Source: an uncultured Prevotellaceae bacterium (GTDB lineage: Bacteria > Bacteroidota > Bacteroidia > Bacteroidales > Bacteroidaceae). Taken from it: 8,801 nucleotides of DNA. Shown piece after piece: positions 6,931-8,801 of this stretch. The position numbers were made by a program, and so were the translations under genes. The stretch covers positions 1 through 8,801 of the forward strand of contig CAMJNN010000048.1 of assembly GCA_946407325.1 (NCBI GenBank), written 5' to 3'. The notes under the pieces are model-generated. The model saw only the letters and a program-made list of their open reading frames with translations, searched no databases and was not told the DNA's origin. The first letter of the stretch is position 1, and every line of letters starts with the position of its first letter.

Positions 6931-8157
6931 ATGAAAAAGTTATTCTTTGCAGCAGCTATGCTGGCGACCTTGTTCACCTCTTGCGGTGACGGCAAGGAAG
7001 TACTGTTCAACGGACAGGATTTTGACGGTTGGGTACTCTTTACTGATCCCACCAGTGATGTAAAGCCCGAAGAGGTGTTTTCAGTGAAGGACGGCGTTAT
7101 CAGTGTGACTGGTATGCCTTATGGTTACATGCGTACCGCTAAGAAGTATGCTGATTATGTAGCACATGCTGAGTTCCGTTGGACTGACGGTAAGGGTTCT
7201 AACAGCGGTTTCTTCCAGCGTGTGCAGGAAGGCGATAAGATTTTCCCAACTGATGTGGAGGTACAGCTGAAAGTCGGCAGCATTGGCGATTTGATGGGTA
7301 GTGTGGCCAATAAAGTAGAAGCTCCTGGAGGACCTCAACGCGTACTTCGTCTGCAAGAGGAAGGTTTGGAGAGTCCTGCTGGCGAATGGAACGTTATGGA
7401 AGTAAAAGCTGAAGGCAGTCACCTCACTGTTACCCTGAACGGTAAGGTTGACAACGAAGCTGAGACCGAGCTGACCGAAGGCTTTATTGGCTTGCAGAGC
7501 GAAGGTGGTCCGTTGGAGTTCCGCAACGTATGGGTAAAAGAACTTAAGCCCGCTACAGGTGCTCCTGCTCCTGAAGTAATCCCTACTGAGATTGCTTTGT
7601 TCAATGGTCGTAACCTCAACAACTGGACGCTCTTTACCGATCCTACCAGCGATGTGAAGCCTGAGGAAGTGTTTACCGTTCAGGATGGCGTGATCAACGT
7701 ATTGGGCAATCCTTTCGGATATATGCGTACCAACCGTCAGTTTGGCAACTATCGCCTGCATGTGGAATGGCGTTGGGTAGATGACAAGGCTACTAAGAAC
7801 AGCGGATGCTTCCAGCGTGTACAGCCGGGCGACAAGGTTTGGCCTAAAGGTGCAGAATGTCAGCTGGCTGATGGCAATGCAGGAATGGTTGTTGGCTTAG
7901 GCGGTTATAAGGTAGAAGGCGCTATTCAGAACGGAGAGTTCGGTGTCAAGGCACGTATTGCTGACGCTCCATCCGAGAAACCTTTTGGCGAATGGAACGA
8001 AGCCGATATCGAATGCGTAGGTAAACACATGATATTCAAGATTAATGGTGTGGTACAAAACGAAGCCGATGGTGAGTTCGAGCAGGGTTACATCGCACTG
8101 CAGAGCGAAGGTGGACCGCTGCAATTCAGGAACGTAAAAATTTTTGAATTAAAATAG
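6931..8157 (+). CDS. Lipoprotein with two tandem DUF1080 (3-keto-disaccharide hydrolase family) domains
   Basis: The 408-residue protein starts with a lipoprotein signal, MKKLFFAAAMLATLFTSC, with Cys18 as the likely lipidated residue. GDGKE follows; its acidic residues could serve as a Bacteroidota surface-export signal, which is inference. Two homologous DUF1080 (PF06439) jelly-roll-like domains fill the rest: ~23-206 and ~221-408, joined by a Pro/Ala-rich linker (PATGAPAPEVIP). Both have LFNG...W, GYMRT, NSGxFQRVQxGDK, ExQL, GEWN and LQSEGGPLxFRNV. Some family members cleave 3-keto-glycosides; others are unassigned, and no 3-dehydrogenase lies in this window, so substrate and activity are unknown. 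It begins 17 bp after tamB with no promoter seen between, suggesting co-transcription. The start is set by the signal peptide. Confidence 0.9.
   Translation: MKKLFFAAAMLATLFTSCGDGKEVLFNGQDFDGWVLFTDPTSDVKPEEVFSVKDGVISVTGMPYGYMRTAKKYADYVAHAEFRWTDGKGSNSGFFQRVQEGDKIFPTDVEVQLKVGSIGDLMGSVANKVEAPGGPQRVLRLQEEGLESPAGEWNVMEVKAEGSHLTVTLNGKVDNEAETELTEGFIGLQSEGGPLEFRNVWVKELKPATGAPAPEVIPTEIALFNGRNLNNWTLFTDPTSDVKPEEVFTVQDGVINVLGNPFGYMRTNRQFGNYRLHVEWRWVDDKATKNSGCFQRVQPGDKVWPKGAECQLADGNAGMVVGLGGYKVEGAIQNGEFGVKARIADAPSEKPFGEWNEADIECVGKHMIFKINGVVQNEADGEFEQGYIALQSEGGPLQFRNVKIFELK
6997..8154 (+). repeat. Internal tandem duplication within the DUF1080 gene
   Basis: Two direct in-frame copies, about 6997-7548 and 7591-8154, encode domains roughly 40-45% identical by eye. 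The offset is 594 bp (198 codons) at the start and 606 bp (202 codons) at the end, reflecting a net four-residue gain in the second copy. The best block, LFTDPTSDVKPEEVF, is identical in protein in both copies, but 7 of its 15 codons differ, all silently. This indicates an old duplication kept by selection on the protein rather than a recent copy. Confidence 0.9.
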
Positions 8158-8168
8158 AAAAAAATATC

Positions 8169-8188
8169 CAATATATTTTTATATATTG
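8169..8188. repeat. Perfect 8-bp palindrome over the -33 region of the DUF4332 promoter
   Basis: CAATATAT (8169-8176) and ATATATTG (8181-8188) are exact reverse complements around TTTT. The centre coincides with the proposed -33 element of the downstream promoter. On the plus strand a run of A, not T, follows, so it is a poor terminator for the DUF1080 gene. It could be a protein-binding operator or a weak A/T hairpin; A/T-rich composition raises the chance of accident. Confidence 0.4.
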
Positions 8189-8207
8189 AAAAAAAGATTT
8201 ATATTTG
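8177..8207 (+). promoter_or_regulatory. Bacteroidota-type promoter of the DUF4332 gene
   Basis: TATATTTG (8200-8207) matches the -7 consensus TAnnTTTG exactly. TTTT (8177-8180), 19 bp upstream, matches three of four bases of the -33 TTTG. Transcription would start near 8212-8214, giving a leader of about 45 nt that is A/T-rich and has no Shine-Dalgarno (ending AAATAAATTCCATT). The 101-bp gap after the DUF1080 gene fits an independent transcription unit. Confidence 0.6.
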
Positions 8208-8258
8208 AGGCGATTATAAAGGACACAACCTAATTATTAACCTTAAATAAATTCCATT

Positions 8259-8666
8259 ATGGCTTACAAAATTATCGACATTGAGGGCGTTGGTGAAGTA
8301 TATGCTGAGAAGCTGATTGCTGCTGGCATTACAAAGCCCGAAGAATTGTTAGCAAAGTGTGCAGGTCCTGCTGGCCGCAAGGCTTTGGCAGAACAAACTG
8401 GTATTGCTGATGGTCTGATTCTGAAATGGACCAATCATGCAGATCTGTTCCGCATCAAGGGCGTTGGCCCACAGTTCTCAGAACTGCTGGAAGCTGCTGG
8501 TGTTGATACAGTAAAGGAATTGAGAAACCGCAACCCGGAGAATCTGGCTGCTAAGGTTCTTGAGATCAACAACGAGAAGCACCTCGTTCGTCGTGTTCCT
8601 GTTATCAAAGAAATCATTAAGATGGTCAACCAGGCAAAGGAATTGCCTCCTGTGATGACTTATTGA
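8259..8666 (+). CDS. DUF4332 protein with two helix-hairpin-helix motifs
   Basis: The 135-residue protein has two similar segments, each with a helix-hairpin-helix signature: IDIEGVGEVYAEKLIAAGI (6-24) and FRIKGVGPQFSELLEAAGV (64-82), with GVG at 10-12 and 68-70. Each is followed by a helix resembling the N-terminal Rad51-type pair, such as TVKELRNRNPENLAAKV. This is the layout of DUF4332 (PF14229). Such motifs usually bind DNA backbones or mediate protein contacts, but the family has no assigned function that I know. There is no signal peptide or membrane segment, so it is probably cytoplasmic. It has its own promoter and a strong terminator, so it is probably monocistronic; the leader lacks a Shine-Dalgarno. 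The ATG is the first in frame, and MAYKIIDIEGVG is a natural domain start. Confidence 0.88.
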   Translation: MAYKIIDIEGVGEVYAEKLIAAGITKPEELLAKCAGPAGRKALAEQTGIADGLILKWTNHADLFRIKGVGPQFSELLEAAGVDTVKELRNRNPENLAAKVLEINNEKHLVRRVPVIKEIIKMVNQAKELPPVMTY

Positions 8667-8686
8667 TCTGCTCACTACAAAGATAT

Positions 8687-8720
8687 GAGAGGCCGGGATT
8701 TCCCGACCTCTCTTTCTTTT
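8687..8720 (+). terminator. Intrinsic terminator after the DUF4332 gene
   Basis: GAGAGG (8687-8692) pairs with CCTCTC (8707-8712). After one C/A mismatch, CGGG (8694-8697) pairs with CCCG (8702-8705) around an ATTT loop. TTTCTTTT follows directly. This is a GC-rich stem with a U-rich tail, 20 bp after the stop codon. Confidence 0.9.
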
Positions 8721-8729
8721 ATGCTTTTC

Positions 8730-8752
8730 GGAGGCTCGCCCCTCCTTCTTTT
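8730..8752 (+). terminator. Possible second small terminator
   Basis: GGAGG (8730-8734) pairs with CCTCC (8741-8745) around a 6-nt loop, followed by TTCTTTT. It lies just behind the main terminator and could act as a back-up. The stem is only 5 bp, so the call is weak. Confidence 0.4.
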
Positions 8753-8754
8753 AA

Positions 8755-8801
8755 CTCAGCTCACTAAGAATCTTTCAACACTTTATATTCAGCTCGCTGA
8801 G
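8755..8801 (+). repeat. Imperfect 14-bp direct repeat at the window edge
   Basis: CTCAGCTCACTAAG (8755-8768) and TTCAGCTCGCTGAG (8788-8801) match at 11 of 14 bases with a 33-bp period. The outermost CTCAGC and GCTGAG are also inverted copies. The window ends inside or just after the second copy, so it is unknown whether the pattern continues. No gene is seen from 8667 to 8801. Confidence 0.25.

Noticed and set aside
7081..7761. A 226-codon open frame on the minus strand opposite the DUF1080 gene
   Set aside because: It lies wholly opposite a gene with clear domain motifs and a lipoprotein signal, shows no recognisable domain, and is explained by codon bias of the real gene. The other long frames opposite or inside tamB (such as 3683-4090 and 4346-4765) fail for the same reasons.
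8158..8195. The palindrome at 8169-8188 as an intrinsic terminator of the tamB-DUF1080 unit
   Set aside because: The stem is entirely A/T except for its end pair, and an A-run rather than a U-run follows on the plus strand. On the minus strand a T-run comes five bases later, but no gene is known to end there.

Overview
The window looks like a chromosomal segment of a Bacteroidota bacterium, most likely order Bacteroidales and possibly Prevotella- or Bacteroides-like. Four things point there: a DUF4295 (bL38-type) ribosomal gene directly after rpmB and rpmG; -7 promoter boxes of the form TAnnTTTG; almost no Shine-Dalgarno sequences; and a very long TamB next to tsaD. The genus is a guess. Nothing indicates a phage, an insertion sequence, a CRISPR array or recent transfer.

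Left part, minus strand (1-2269). In transcription order the genes are tsaD (threonylcarbamoylation of tRNA), a stand-alone CinA C-terminal/PncC amidase, rpmB (bL28), rpmG (bL33) and a 52-residue DUF4295 gene that ends one base inside the window. tsaD and pncC are 8 bp apart and should be co-transcribed. A convincing Bacteroidota promoter (TTG, 20 bp, TTACTTTG) lies in the 114-bp gap before rpmB and should drive the ribosomal trio separately. The theme is translation plus NAD-cycle housekeeping.

Middle and right, plus strand (2339-8666). A 69-bp divergent intergenic region separates tsaD from a 1524-codon tamB (inner-membrane-anchored, periplasm-spanning beta-taco protein for outer-membrane biogenesis). 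tamB has no ATG start: its frame opens at TTG, and the next in-frame ATG is at residue 188. After 17 bp comes a predicted lipoprotein made of two tandem DUF1080 (3-keto-disaccharide hydrolase family) domains. Next is a separately promoted 135-residue DUF4332 protein with two helix-hairpin-helix motifs, closed by a strong intrinsic terminator and a possible second one.

Most of this is conserved core genome, and I do not see a complete undescribed system. The points most worth a second look are the start of tamB, the internal duplication in the DUF1080 lipoprotein and its close coupling to tamB, the palindrome over the -33 region of the DUF4332 promoter, and the small DUF4295 ribosomal gene that length-filtered gene calling would miss. 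No gap between genes exceeds about 135 bp.
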